64,000 bases of DNA from Geobacter sp. Its GTDB lineage: Bacteria; Desulfobacterota; Desulfuromonadia; Geobacterales; DSM-12255. Below, one piece after another: positions 7,468-16,450 of this stretch (position 1 is its first letter; every line of letters begins with the position of its first letter). The notes under the pieces are model-generated. The model was given only the letters and a program-made list of their open reading frames with translations, was not told where the DNA came from and did no database searches. The stretch is from NCBI GenBank assembly GCA_009684525.1, contig WKKR01000001.1:1240001-1304000 (forward strand). Reading direction: 5' to 3'. The position numbers and the translations under genes are program-made.

Positions 7468-7893
7468 TCAACCTGGCAGCTTTGCTTCGCAGATAGCCAA
7501 CCGCTCCTTCAACTCCTTCTCCTTTTTCCATCGTTCAGTCACGTCCCGCATGATCGAGGCACAACCTGCCATAACACCATCTTCATCTCGCAGCAGTACC
7601 ATGCTGAATTCCAAGGAAACACGGGCGCCATCTTTACGAACACCTGGTGATGATAGCAGGCCGGTTTTGTATTTCGTCTCTCCGGTTGCCATCACCCGCC
7701 AATATCCTTCCCAATGCCGACCGCGCAAATTTTCAGGGATAATCAGATCAAGTGACTGACCTATTGCTTCGGCGGCGGTATGACCAAACATCTGCTCTGC
7801 CCCGCTGTTCCAGTAACGGATCACCCCTTTCTGATCAGAGACAAGAATCGCATCCGGTGCATCGTTGACCAACTGGTTCAATAACCTGTCCAT
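7468..7893 (-). CDS. Single PAS-domain sensory protein
   Basis: A 141-residue soluble protein made of one PAS domain (about residues 5-120; APDAILVSDQKGVIRYWN at the start, ITRDVTER-like motif IMRDVTERWKKE at the end) and a short charged helix. There is no kinase, cyclase or effector domain, so it must act by binding a partner or a ligand. Start 7893 is chosen because GGGAGG lies just upstream of it; the longer start at 7905 falls inside that ribosome site. An FNR/HcpR-like dyad (7956-7969) lies upstream with a TATAAT box, suggesting anaerobic control. Confidence 0.8.
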   Translation of the reverse strand: MDRLLNQLVNDAPDAILVSDQKGVIRYWNSGAEQMFGHTAAEAIGQSLDLIIPENLRGRHWEGYWRVMATGETKYKTGLLSSPGVRKDGARVSLEFSMVLLRDEDGVMAGCASIMRDVTERWKKEKELKERLAICEAKLPG

Positions 7894-7955
7894 ATTTCCT
7901 CCCACGTTTTTCCTGAATTATGATTATAAGTTACAGCAATAGTGTGTACGGATGA

Positions 7956-7969
7956 TTGACCTATATCAA
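7956..7969 (-). promoter_or_regulatory. FNR-family dyad upstream of the PAS gene
   Basis: TTGACCTATATCAA (TTGA-N6-TCAA). On the minus strand it is followed by TATAAT at 7928-7923, putting the dyad at about -42 to -46. The same 14-mer recurs at 17290-17303, and the flanking 30 bases are also similar. Confidence 0.6.
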
Positions 7970-8025
7970 GAATAAGTTGAAATCTTCAAATACAAACTGG
8001 TTCAAGCTTTAGAGTAAATCACGTA

Positions 8026-8511
8026 TTACTTAACCATTAGAAGATCCTCCAAACTAAACTTACTGGTTGCATCTATTTTGGCAATTATGTTGTTTTCCTT
8101 GTCAACCACATAAATCCACACATAATCTGTTCCAGGTGGCACTGACCACCTAGCGCTTTTGTGTTCCCAATCAAGCCAAATCGGTGGCGCGTTGCTCCAT
8201 TGCAAGGAGCGTTTTGCACTCCCTTCCATAAATTTGGGGACAGCGCTTAAATTGGGAATCATCACTATACTGACTTTTTCGTGGAGGTAGGAACCCTGTA
8301 TCACTGTTGTCACTTTTTTTGCCCTTTCGAAGCCCTTCCTAGTCATGCTTATAGCAATAAGATATTTTTTGTTGTTATGGAATAGCGACTCCCTGTTTAA
8401 TAGCTTTCCATACTGATCAGTCGTATCCAGCGCGGGAAACGTGTCATAGCCAAATACAGGCTGGTGGATAATAAACGTGATTAATACCATCAAGCACCAT
8501 TTAAATTTCAC
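8026..8511 (-). CDS. Exported thioredoxin-fold-like protein without cysteines in the active site
   Basis: A 161-residue protein with a signal peptide (MKFKWCLMVLITFIIHQPVFG) and a segment FPALDTTDQYGKLLNRESLFHNNKKYLIAIS that recalls peroxiredoxin/YtfJ-type folds. There is no redox cysteine after the signal peptide, so a catalytic thiol role is unlikely. The GTG start at 8511 has a GGAGAG ribosome site. Base composition is clearly more AT-rich than the neighbours, as in the next gene, suggesting separate acquisition. Function unknown. Confidence 0.55.
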   Translation of the reverse strand: MKFKWCLMVLITFIIHQPVFGYDTFPALDTTDQYGKLLNRESLFHNNKKYLIAISMTRKGFERAKKVTTVIQGSYLHEKVSIVMIPNLSAVPKFMEGSAKRSLQWSNAPPIWLDWEHKSARWSVPPGTDYVWIYVVDKENNIIAKIDATSKFSLEDLLMVK

Positions 8512-8622
8512 AACAAACTCTCCAATATAACGTTTTACAAATATTTTTCATTTACTAGTTGATAAATTAATTCATTACTATCAATTTAATTGCGCACCAA
8601 GTAAACAGACTTTAACAGTTAT

Positions 8623-9063
8623 CTATAAATCTTTGTCGTATGTTTTCCGAAACAATACAGGTTCTATATGCAATTTGCTGATTATTTCTTTTAGCTTTTC
8701 TTTTGCAAACTGAAACTCTTCTGATGCAATGCTATACTCATTCCAGGCATCTTTCAGTTCTATTTTGCTTTCTACTTGGTCATATGCTCCTTTTATACAA
8801 ATGCTTTGCAGTAATAGATTATATCGTTTTGTTTCGAACAGCCAACAGGCTAACGCAGCTTGTGTGATATTACATGCATTCAGGAACTCCATCATCTCTT
8901 CTGGTTCTTCAATCTGGTCAGCAATTTTACGGATATATGCACGGGCATTTGCTGGATCCCTAAACCATAAATCATCTACGTTCATAGCAAGTAAATCCTC
9001 TATACAATCTGTCTGGAGTTTGCCTGATCCTATTTTGATATTTTTGTATACATGATACAGCAA
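8623..9063 (-). CDS. Hypothetical soluble protein
   Basis: A 146-residue, mostly helical, acidic protein that I do not recognise. It contains a segment DLWFRDPANARAYIRKIADQI and a C-terminal charged helix (EEFQFAKEKLKEIISKL). The listed start is TTG at 9063; the ribosome site there is poor and the next in-frame ATG is 26 codons in, so the N-terminus is uncertain. It is AT-rich like the preceding gene. No signal peptide or membrane helix is seen. Confidence 0.45.
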   Translation of the reverse strand: MLYHVYKNIKIGSGKLQTDCIEDLLAMNVDDLWFRDPANARAYIRKIADQIEEPEEMMEFLNACNITQAALACWLFETKRYNLLLQSICIKGAYDQVESKIELKDAWNEYSIASEEFQFAKEKLKEIISKLHIEPVLFRKTYDKDL

Positions 9064-9360
9064 TCTTTCTAATCACTCTAAATCTTGTGTAATTTCAACA
9101 GTACAAAACAACAATATTTGAAAACACTCTTCACAAGTTGCTTAAATAGCAAGCCGCAAACGAATTACGGAATTCTTTTCATACTTATTAATAAGTGGAC
9201 TCGGAATATTATGGACGCTTCAAATTGTAACTCTACTGCTTCTCACTAACAGCTTGTCAAAGACATCAGGCTTGGTCTAATCCCCCTTTACGTTGCAGAA
9301 GATCACAATGTGCAGCAAATACCCATGCGAATCTGAATAAGCATCTTTATCGCTCGTCTC
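9064..9360. other. Gene-free AT-rich spacer
   Basis: About 300 bases without a convincing gene, promoter or terminator. A short open stretch on the plus strand (about 9244-9330) looks codon-like but has no start and no family I recognise. Confidence 0.4.
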
Positions 9361-10482
9361 TCACCTGAGCCTCTTCCTGAACCGAAGGGAGCTGGTCGTT
9401 ATGACTACTACACCAAGCAAAAGAAGGGCAGCCATCTGTGGCCAGAGAATATCGATCCCGTTCCCTTTGAGGAAGATCCCTCTGATGATGACCAGAAAAT
9501 ACCTGAGCGGGTTCAGGTAGGTTCCATACTGAATCGCCACCGGCATGTTCTCGATAGGAAACATGAAGCCAGAGAGGAGGACGGCCGGTATGTAGAAAAG
9601 GAAGGTGGCCATCAGCGCCTGCTGCTGGGTCCTGGAAATAGTAGAAATAAAGAGCCCAACTCCCAATACCGAGAGTAGGTAGATCGCCGTGGAGAGAACA
9701 AGGAGTGGAATACTCCCTTTGATCGGGATGTCAAACCAGAAGACACCGATGGTTGTAACAAGTGCCATGTCGAAAAAACTGATGAGTGCAAAAGGGATTG
9801 TCTTCCCCAGCATCAATTCCACCGGTTTCAGCGGCGTAACCATCAACTGCTCCATGGTGCCGATCTCCCGCTCCCGCACCACTGCCATGGCAGTCAACAA
9901 CAGGCAGGTGAGCATGATGATTATAGCGATGACCCCTGGCACATTGTAGTTTCTGCTCCGCAGATCAGGGTTGTACCAGGCCCGGGAGCGCAGGTCGATC
10001 CGTGCCGGTTTTACAACCCGTTGTATGCCGGCCCGAGTCCCGAATTCCTTGCCGAATCGGTTGATGACACGCGTAGAGTAGTCCATGGCAACGGATGCGG
10101 TATTCGAATCGGTTCCGTCCACAATCATCTGTACTTCTGTGGGAACACCTCGCGCCAAATCCCGACCGAATCCCTTATTTACCTGTAGCACGGCGAGAAC
10201 CTTTCCCCGGTCGAGGAGGTCCCCCATCTCTTTTGCCGAAGAGGGGGTTCCAGTGATGATAAAGTAACCGGATGCTTCGAGCCGACGCCCCAGTTCCCGG
10301 CTTTCATAGGAGTGATCCAGGTCGTAGAAGGCGGTATTTATGCTTTTTACGTCAGTAGTGACCGCGTAGCCGAAAATGAGAAGCTGCAGGATCGGGGTAA
10401 CAAAAATGATAGCCTTCATCCTTCGGTCCCGAAACACTTGACTGAACTCCTTGACCACCATTTCCTTGATCCGTTCGAACAT
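9361..10482 (-). CDS. ABC-2 type exporter permease (YbhR-like)
   Basis: A 373-residue ABC-2 permease: one N-terminal helix (about residues 22-42), a large external domain (about 45-175), then five helices in the C-terminal half. The motif VREREIGTMEQLMVTPL near residue 205 is typical of the YbhS/YbhR group. It follows a homologous permease by one base, so the pair forms a heterodimeric channel powered by the two ATPases upstream. With the HlyD and TolC-like proteins it should form a tripartite exporter for drugs or other hydrophobic compounds. It is the last gene of the operon. Confidence 0.9.
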   Translation of the reverse strand: MFERIKEMVVKEFSQVFRDRRMKAIIFVTPILQLLIFGYAVTTDVKSINTAFYDLDHSYESRELGRRLEASGYFIITGTPSSAKEMGDLLDRGKVLAVLQVNKGFGRDLARGVPTEVQMIVDGTDSNTASVAMDYSTRVINRFGKEFGTRAGIQRVVKPARIDLRSRAWYNPDLRSRNYNVPGVIAIIIMLTCLLLTAMAVVREREIGTMEQLMVTPLKPVELMLGKTIPFALISFFDMALVTTIGVFWFDIPIKGSIPLLVLSTAIYLLSVLGVGLFISTISRTQQQALMATFLFYIPAVLLSGFMFPIENMPVAIQYGTYLNPLRYFLVIIRGIFLKGNGIDILWPQMAALLLLGVVVITTSSLRFRKRLR

Positions 10483-10483
10483 A

Positions 10484-11593
10484 TCACACGATCCTTTTCT
10501 TGAATTTCCTGACCGAAAGGGCGAAGGTCAGCAAGCCAAAAATTGTAAGAAGAATCGTTTCCGTTGCCAGCTGTCTGAGAGTGCTCCCTTTGAGAAAAAT
10601 TCCCTTGAGAATCGCTACGAAATAACGGGCAGGGATGATTCTGGTCATATTCTGGAGTGGCAGCGGCATATTGCTGATGGCGTACATGAACCCTGACAGC
10701 AGGAAAGCCGGCAGAAAGCTGACTACCATGGCGATCTGGCTGGCAACCAGCTGTGACTTGGCAACAACCGAGATGAGTATTCCCAGAGAGAGACCTCCAA
10801 AAAGAAAGAGGGAAGTAAGGAAAGCGAGCAGTAACAGGCTCCCCCGCAATGGGACGTCGAAGATAAATACCGTCATGGCCACGGAAACGGCCACGTCGAT
10901 AAAGCCGATGAAGAAGTAGGGCAGCAGTTTGCCGGCAATCAGCTCTGTGGTTTTTACCGGCGTGGCGATCAGCTGCTCCATGGTGCCCCGCTCCCATTCC
11001 CTGGCGATGGTTAGCGAGGTGAGCAGTGCCGCAATGACCGCCATGATTACCGCAATCAGTCCGGGAATGATGTAATTGCGCGATTTAAGCTCCGGATTGT
11101 ACCAGACCCGCACCCTGGCATCTATGGGGGCGCGCGCTATTCCACCTGTAACCCGTTGGCCAAAGCGTTCCGTCACCCCCTCCAGATAACCGAGGGCAAT
11201 GGTGGCTGTGTTGGAATCACTGCCGTCAACAACCACCTGCAGCGGAGCAACCTTTCCCCTTCGCAGATCCTCTGAGAAGTCAGCGGGGATCCAGAGCGCC
11301 ACCTGCCCCCGGTTAGCGTCGAGCGCTGCATCAACATCCGAGGGACGATCCAAGATAGTGACAATCGTGAAGTATCCCGACTCCCGGAACTGGGCTACCA
11401 GCTCACGACTCAGGCTGCTTTTGTCCAGATCGTAAACCACGGTCCTCAGGTTGTTCACGTCCATGGTAATGGCGTAGCCGAAGATCAACAGCAGGATCAC
11501 CGGCATGAGGAACGCCATGGCCAGACTCAGGGGATCACGGAGCACCTGGATCAGCTCTTTTTTTGCTATGGCGCGGACGCGGATAAGTTTCAT
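10484..11593 (-). CDS. ABC-2 type exporter permease (YbhS-like)
   Basis: A 369-residue paralogue of the next gene with the same plan: first helix near residues 20-42, an external domain to about 175, and five further helices. The linker motif AREWERGTMEQLIATPV is intact. It sits 1-2 bases from both neighbours, which indicates tight co-translation with the partner permease and the ATPase. Substrate cannot be told from sequence; the operon is headed by a TetR gene, as is common for drug exporters. Confidence 0.9.
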   Translation of the reverse strand: MKLIRVRAIAKKELIQVLRDPLSLAMAFLMPVILLLIFGYAITMDVNNLRTVVYDLDKSSLSRELVAQFRESGYFTIVTILDRPSDVDAALDANRGQVALWIPADFSEDLRRGKVAPLQVVVDGSDSNTATIALGYLEGVTERFGQRVTGGIARAPIDARVRVWYNPELKSRNYIIPGLIAVIMAVIAALLTSLTIAREWERGTMEQLIATPVKTTELIAGKLLPYFFIGFIDVAVSVAMTVFIFDVPLRGSLLLLAFLTSLFLFGGLSLGILISVVAKSQLVASQIAMVVSFLPAFLLSGFMYAISNMPLPLQNMTRIIPARYFVAILKGIFLKGSTLRQLATETILLTIFGLLTFALSVRKFKKRIV

Positions 11594-11594
11594 A

Positions 11595-12521
11595 TCACGA
11601 CACCTCGATCAGGGTTACAAACACATCTTCCAGCGACGGGACGATCTTTTCGATGCGGACGACCTTTAGCCCCGCTTTGACGAGTGATTCCCTGATCCGT
11701 TGGGACTCCTGCCCAGCGTCAGTCACGGTGGCATGCAGGACGCTGCCGAAAATGGCTGTTTCGATGCCGCTCTGTTCAAGGACTTCCAGCGCATCCACCA
11801 CCTGCTCAACCTCGATTTCCAGAACATCCCTTTCCATATACTCCTGCTTCAGGGTGGTCGGTGTCCCTTCGGCGATGATCTTCCCCCGGTAAATGAGGGC
11901 CAACCGGTCGCAATATTCCGCTTCGTCCATGTAGTGAGTGGTAACAAAGATGGTTTTTCCCTCCCGGGACATGGCATAGATGAGCCGCCAGAAATTGCGC
12001 CGGGAGATTGGGTCAACCCCCGAGGTCGGCTCGTCGAGAAAGATGATGGGAGGTTCGTGAAGGATGGCGCAGCCGAGCGCCAGCCGTTGTTTGAAGCCGC
12101 CCGAGAGGGTTTTGGTCAGAGCTCCCCGCCGGTCCGCGATCCCCGCCATCTCCAGGACCCATTCCTTCCGATCACGTTTCTTCTCCTTGGGAACCCGGTA
12201 GATGCCACTGAAGAAGTTAATGTTCTCCTCCACCGTCAGGTCGTCGTAGAGGGAAAACTTCTGGGACATGTAACCGATATTCTTCTTGATCTCTTCCGCC
12301 TCGGTCATGATGTTGAATCCTCCCACTGTCCCACTACCGGCGGAGGGGGTGAGGAGACCGCACAGCATCTTGATGGTTGTCGATTTGCCGGCTCCGTTGG
12401 GACCGAGGAAACCGAAGATTTCTCCCCTTCCAACCTTGAGGCTGATCTGGTCCACGGCAGTGAAGTCGCCGAAAACACGAGTCAACCCGGCAAATTCTAC
12501 TGCTGTTTCGATATGGTTCAT
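11595..12521 (-). CDS. Exporter ABC ATPase, second copy
   Basis: A 308-residue ABC ATPase of the drug-exporter group with all catalytic motifs: Walker A GPNGAGKST (about residue 42), Q-loop YMSQKFSLYDDLTVEENI, signature LSGGFKQRLALG, Walker B IIFLDEPTSGVD and the H-loop VTTHYMDEAEYCD. The C-terminal 80 residues form the extra domain typical of this group. It overlaps the upstream ATPase gene by 4 bases (ATGA). In E. coli YbhF the two ATPase halves are fused; here they are separate genes. Confidence 0.92.
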   Translation of the reverse strand: MNHIETAVEFAGLTRVFGDFTAVDQISLKVGRGEIFGFLGPNGAGKSTTIKMLCGLLTPSAGSGTVGGFNIMTEAEEIKKNIGYMSQKFSLYDDLTVEENINFFSGIYRVPKEKKRDRKEWVLEMAGIADRRGALTKTLSGGFKQRLALGCAILHEPPIIFLDEPTSGVDPISRRNFWRLIYAMSREGKTIFVTTHYMDEAEYCDRLALIYRGKIIAEGTPTTLKQEYMERDVLEIEVEQVVDALEVLEQSGIETAIFGSVLHATVTDAGQESQRIRESLVKAGLKVVRIEKIVPSLEDVFVTLIEVS

Positions 12522-13444
12522 GGCTCCTCCACCATGGCGATGAAGACATCCTCCAGGGAAGGGAGGATCGATCGATGATCCCGGACAATAATCCCTTCTT
12601 TCTGAAGCCTGTCGATGACTCCATCCAGCGCTTCGCTCCGCTCCAGGGCGACATGAAGGCGGTCGCCGTAGATGCTCACGCTACGAACCCCCGGACAGCC
12701 CCTTGCGATCTCCTCGGCCGTGCGCGCATCCCCGGTCCATAGTTCCACCATGGGAAAGCCGAGGGAACCCTTGATCCGTGCAGGGCTGCCGTCGATCAGA
12801 ATCTTTCCCCGGTGCATGAGGCCAACCCGTGTGCAGCGCTCCGCCTCGTCCAGGTAGGCAGTGGAGACGAAGATGGTAATCCCGTCCTTCAGTAGGCCGT
12901 AAAGGATACGCCAGAAGTCCCGCCGTGAAACCGGATCAACCCCGTTGGTCGGTTCGTCGAGGAAGAGAATCTCAGGGGTGTGGATCAGGGCACAGGCAAG
13001 ACCGAGCTTCTGCTTCATCCCTCCGGAAAGCTTTCCGGCCAGTCTTCCTTTGAAAGGGGTCAGGTTGGAAAAACCCAGAAGCCGCTCGATCCGCTCCGGA
13101 CGTTCATTCTGTGGGACTTCGTAGAGGTCGGCATAGAAGATGATATTCTCCATGACGGTGAGATCTTCATAGAGGCCGAACTTTTGAGACATATAGCCGA
13201 TCCGTTCCTTGATCCGCTCCCCTTCCTTCAGAACCGAGTGACCCGCTACCCATGCATCACCGGAAGTGGGCTCCATGATGGCGGTTAACAGGCGCATAGT
13301 GGTGGTCTTGCCGGCACCATCCGGTCCGACAAGACCGAACAACTCCCCTTTTTTGATCTCCAAGGTGAGGCTGTCGAGTGCAATGTTGCCGTTGAAGGTC
13401 TTGGTCAACGCTTCTGCTTTAATTGCTGCGGTATTCGTATCCAT
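12518..13444 (-). CDS. Exporter ABC ATPase, first copy
   Basis: A 308-residue ABC ATPase, paralogous to the next gene: Walker A GPDGAGKTTT, signature LSGGMKQKLGLA, Walker B ILFLDEPTNGVD. The H-loop position reads VSTAYLDEAERC: Ala-Tyr where the partner has His-Tyr, so the catalytic switch histidine is missing in this copy. The pair would therefore be asymmetric, with one degenerate and one consensus site, as in several heterodimeric exporters. The gene follows the HlyD gene by 10 bases. Confidence 0.92.
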   Translation of the reverse strand: MDTNTAAIKAEALTKTFNGNIALDSLTLEIKKGELFGLVGPDGAGKTTTMRLLTAIMEPTSGDAWVAGHSVLKEGERIKERIGYMSQKFGLYEDLTVMENIIFYADLYEVPQNERPERIERLLGFSNLTPFKGRLAGKLSGGMKQKLGLACALIHTPEILFLDEPTNGVDPVSRRDFWRILYGLLKDGITIFVSTAYLDEAERCTRVGLMHRGKILIDGSPARIKGSLGFPMVELWTGDARTAEEIARGCPGVRSVSIYGDRLHVALERSEALDGVIDRLQKEGIIVRDHRSILPSLEDVFIAMVEEP

Positions 13445-13454
13445 TTTGCAACGC

Positions 13455-14438
13455 CTACCTTATCCTGATCTTGACGTCCGCCGGCATGCCCGGTTTAAGC
13501 TCCTGGTTCGGATTATCCACGCTCACCTTGACGCCGAAGACCAGCTTCACCCGTTCTTCCTGAGTCTGCACGTTCTTGGGAGTAAACTCCGCTTCCGAGG
13601 AGATATAGGTCACTACCCCGTCAAACTTCTTCCCCGGATAGGTATCGACCGTTACCTCCGCTTTTTGACCCAGCTTGACCAAGCCCAACTTGTCCTCCTT
13701 CACATAGATCTTTACCCATGGATGTGCCAAGTCGCCGACGGTAAAGATCGGCGTTCCGGCAGTAACGGTTTCACCCGCCTCCACATTTTTTCTGAGGACC
13801 ACTCCTTGCACCGGTGTTTTCAGATCCATATCCGCCAGTTGCTCCTGATAAACCGCCAGCTGCGCTCTGGGCTGTCGGACCTGGGCTTCAGCCGCATTGA
13901 TTGTTTCCGGCCGCGGCCCTTCTTTCACCAGGCTCTCGTTTTGCAAAGCCTGATCGTGCTGCGCCTTTGCCACCTCAAAGGTCCGCTTGGCGGAGTCGCG
14001 CTGTTGTGTCGAGATAGCGCCGTTTTTAAACAGCATCTCGGCACGTTCGAAATCCTTGCCTGCTTTTTCCAGGTCAGCGGAAGCGGAGGACACGAGCGAC
14101 CGGGCGCTCTTTTTTTCCTGTGGGCGCGAACCATGTTGCAACTCGAGAAGTCTGGCGCTGCTGGAATCGATGACGGCCTGCTGCGCCTCCATCTGGCGCA
14201 AAAGCTGTGTGCTGTCCAGCTTTGCCAAGATCCCGCCTGCCACGACGTTCTTACCCTCGTCGGTCAGGAGCGTTTCCACCCTGCCGGGGACCTTGAATCC
14301 AAGATCCACTTCGGTCACCTCGACGTTCCCCGAGCTGAGCAGTATTCCTGGATCATCGGTTTTTCGATGGAGCAGGAAGTAGGCAATAACTGCTGTGACA
14401 ATTACCACCAGGCCAATTAGTATCACTCTCTTTTTCAT
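13455..14438 (-). CDS. HlyD-type membrane fusion protein (YbhG-like)
   Basis: A 327-residue periplasmic adaptor anchored by one N-terminal helix (residues 5-24). It has a lipoyl-like half near residues 45-75 (VPGRVETLLTDEGKNVVAGG), a long coiled-coil hairpin (about 80-205), the second half-motif (KTPVQGVVLRKNVEAGETV) and a beta-barrel domain to the end. It would join the ABC-2 permeases in the inner membrane to the TolC-like channel. It overlaps the TolC gene by 4 bases (ATGA). Confidence 0.9.
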   Translation of the reverse strand: MKKRVILIGLVVIVTAVIAYFLLHRKTDDPGILLSSGNVEVTEVDLGFKVPGRVETLLTDEGKNVVAGGILAKLDSTQLLRQMEAQQAVIDSSSARLLELQHGSRPQEKKSARSLVSSASADLEKAGKDFERAEMLFKNGAISTQQRDSAKRTFEVAKAQHDQALQNESLVKEGPRPETINAAEAQVRQPRAQLAVYQEQLADMDLKTPVQGVVLRKNVEAGETVTAGTPIFTVGDLAHPWVKIYVKEDKLGLVKLGQKAEVTVDTYPGKKFDGVVTYISSEAEFTPKNVQTQEERVKLVFGVKVSVDNPNQELKPGMPADVKIRIR

Positions 14439-15757
14439 CGTGAATCCACCTCCTCAGGTACATTACTTCCCAGTGCCTTTTCAAGGGCCGCCTGTGCCGT
14501 TAACAGATCGTACGAAGCCTGGTGCCAATCAGTGATAGACCGCAATAACGCTGTCTGAGCGTCGATTACGTCTTTGGTTGTACCATCACCGGTTTCATAC
14601 TTCAATTGCTCCACTCGCAGGTTTTCCTCGGCAGCAGAAATTGCCTCTTTAGAAACCGAGACTCTTTTCTCCGCATCGGAGACCCCGAGGAAGGCCACCT
14701 TTACTTCCTGCACAATCAGCAGTCGAACGGCACGGAGCTCTTCCTGACTGCGCTCAAGCTCTAAAGACCCTTTATTGATCTCCGCCCGCGTTATTCCACC
14801 GTCGAAAAGTGGATATGAGAGCCGCAGGCCAATATTCCAGTTATCCTTGAATGAAAAGGAGTCTCCTGCTTTTTCTGTGAAATCGCCGGCCAGATCCAGA
14901 GAAGGGAGACGCTTTCCCTTGGTCAAATCCAGCTTGGCCTGCTGAAGTTCCGCCTGAGCACTGGCCTTCCGGTATTCCGGACGTTGTTGCAAAGCTACCT
15001 TCACCCCTTCGGCCTCCTGTGAATGTACTTTTAAAAAAAGAGGTTCCCCGGCGATAGTGAATTGCGGATATGTCTCGTCCGCTCCCATCAATGTCCGGAG
15101 CAACGCGTATGTAGCCGCCAAGGCGTTCTGTGCTTCCAGCGCCTGCTGCCTGGTATGGGACAACTCCACATCAGTTTTCATGAGTTCCACCCGCGCTAAC
15201 TTGCCGGCCTTGACAAATTGATCAGTGACCCTGCGATGCTCTTCAAGCTGCTTTACCATCTGCTCACGCGCCTTGAGAATCGCCTCCAACTCCAGTATCT
15301 TGCAGTACGTGCTTGTCAGGTTGTAGACGAGTTCCTGCTTGCCCTGGCGAAAGGTTCCCTCCGTGACCATCTTGGTGATCTTGGCTATATCAATATTTTT
15401 TTCGAGTCGTCCGCCCCGGTAAAGGGGAATTTTAAGTGAGACTCCTGCATCGTAGATGTCTTTATCAAAGTCAGGGAAACTACTGTTTTGCGGCGAGCCA
15501 GCTATGGGGGAAATGGCGGTGGGATAGCGGTAACGCGTAATGCCGGCTCCCAGATCAACTTTTGGCCACCGCTCTCCTTTTGCTGCATTGATAGCATATT
15601 CAGTCGCTTTGACATCCTTCCCAAGCCCGGTTAGCCTCGGTTCGTTCTTCAGGGCAAACTCGATCACTTGGGGAAGGTTGTAGGTGGGTGTATCAGTTTT
15701 TGCTAAAGCCATTGACGGTAATAGAAAAATTCCAATCATAGCCATTATCTTTTTCAT
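14435..15757 (-). CDS. TolC-family outer-membrane efflux channel
   Basis: A 440-residue outer-membrane efflux protein: signal peptide (cleavage after ALA, residue 19), then two internally similar halves, each with a long helix pair and a strand region (first strands near YRYPTAISPIAG, second near WNIGLRLSYPLFDGG). It provides the exit duct for the ABC exporter encoded directly downstream. It overlaps the upstream TetR gene by 4 bases, so the regulator and the pump appear to be one transcript. Confidence 0.9.
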   Translation of the reverse strand: MKKIMAMIGIFLLPSMALAKTDTPTYNLPQVIEFALKNEPRLTGLGKDVKATEYAINAAKGERWPKVDLGAGITRYRYPTAISPIAGSPQNSSFPDFDKDIYDAGVSLKIPLYRGGRLEKNIDIAKITKMVTEGTFRQGKQELVYNLTSTYCKILELEAILKAREQMVKQLEEHRRVTDQFVKAGKLARVELMKTDVELSHTRQQALEAQNALAATYALLRTLMGADETYPQFTIAGEPLFLKVHSQEAEGVKVALQQRPEYRKASAQAELQQAKLDLTKGKRLPSLDLAGDFTEKAGDSFSFKDNWNIGLRLSYPLFDGGITRAEINKGSLELERSQEELRAVRLLIVQEVKVAFLGVSDAEKRVSVSKEAISAAEENLRVEQLKYETGDGTTKDVIDAQTALLRSITDWHQASYDLLTAQAALEKALGSNVPEEVDSR

Positions 15758-16386
15758 TTTTGCCTCCCAACGATATTGCTATCATAAGTCAAATAATCCT
15801 CATAACCATGCCACAGCATCATCCCCTCATCTACGAGAGGAAAGGAAAAGTCGCTTACCAGCCACTTTAAAGTTATCGCCTGCACCATTCCAATCATCAC
15901 CATGGCGGAGGACTTAGAGTCCACAGCCTTCCTGATGTTGCCGATTTTCTTCCCTTTTTCGATGACGTTTACCTGACAGTCAGAATAAGTATCAAGCAGG
16001 TAATCAATCTTTCTCTGCGATGCACTTCCGGCTTTGAGGATTCCTCCTGAAAAAGCTAGACGTGCAATCCCTTTCCTGGTCTCCAGGAAATCAAGATGGA
16101 GGAGATAAAACCGCTTTAGGCTGATAAGTGGAGAAGGATCGCTTTCGTAGAGAAACGTCAGGTTCTTCATCAATTCTAGGTGGACCTTCGTAACCATTTC
16201 TTCGGTGATTTCATCATTGTCCTTAAAATGCCGATATATATCGCTTGTTGACACTCCGGTCTCCCGTGCAATGGCGCCTATCGTTAGTGCATTAATCCCT
16301 TCACCGGCAGCAAGGATGTAAAATGCGGCACGAACGATCTGCTCCCGTCGTGCGCTATTTTGAACTTTTGAAACGATATGGGACAT
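15754..16386 (-). CDS. TetR-family regulator heading the exporter operon
   Basis: A 210-residue TetR/AcrR regulator. The N-terminal helix-turn-helix is clear (IGAIARETGVSTSDIYRHFKDNDEI, about residues 37-61); the C-terminal part is the ligand-binding domain and is not closely related to the next regulator upstream. It overlaps tolC by 4 bases, so it is the first gene of the efflux operon and probably its autorepressor. A partly palindromic AAGTAAATGCTCACTTAC lies 16 bases before the start codon, in the position of an autorepressor operator. Confidence 0.88.
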   Translation of the reverse strand: MSHIVSKVQNSARREQIVRAAFYILAAGEGINALTIGAIARETGVSTSDIYRHFKDNDEITEEMVTKVHLELMKNLTFLYESDPSPLISLKRFYLLHLDFLETRKGIARLAFSGGILKAGSASQRKIDYLLDTYSDCQVNVIEKGKKIGNIRKAVDSKSSAMVMIGMVQAITLKWLVSDFSFPLVDEGMMLWHGYEDYLTYDSNIVGRQK

Positions 16387-16401
16387 ATACCCTCCATAGG
16401 A

Positions 16402-16419
16402 AAGTAAATGCTCACTTAC
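16402..16419. promoter_or_regulatory. Probable TetR operator before the efflux operon (site A)
   Basis: AAGTAAATGCTCACTTAC, an imperfect palindrome 16 bases upstream of the TetR start. The reverse complement, GTAAGTGAGCATTTACTT, closely matches site B before the next TetR gene (AAGTGAGCATTTGCTT), so both may be read by related repressors. Confidence 0.6.
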
Positions 16420-16450
16420 CTATATCATAAATGTTTTACCACTTTATGCT

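Noticed and set aside
11700-12578. A 292-codon plus-strand frame opposite the ABC ATPase genes
   Set aside because: It lies opposite two genes with complete ATPase motifs; it is a high-GC shadow frame without any recognisable content.
13266-14420. A 384-codon plus-strand frame opposite the HlyD gene
   Set aside because: The minus-strand frame is an intact membrane fusion protein; the plus-strand frame has no domain or ribosome site.
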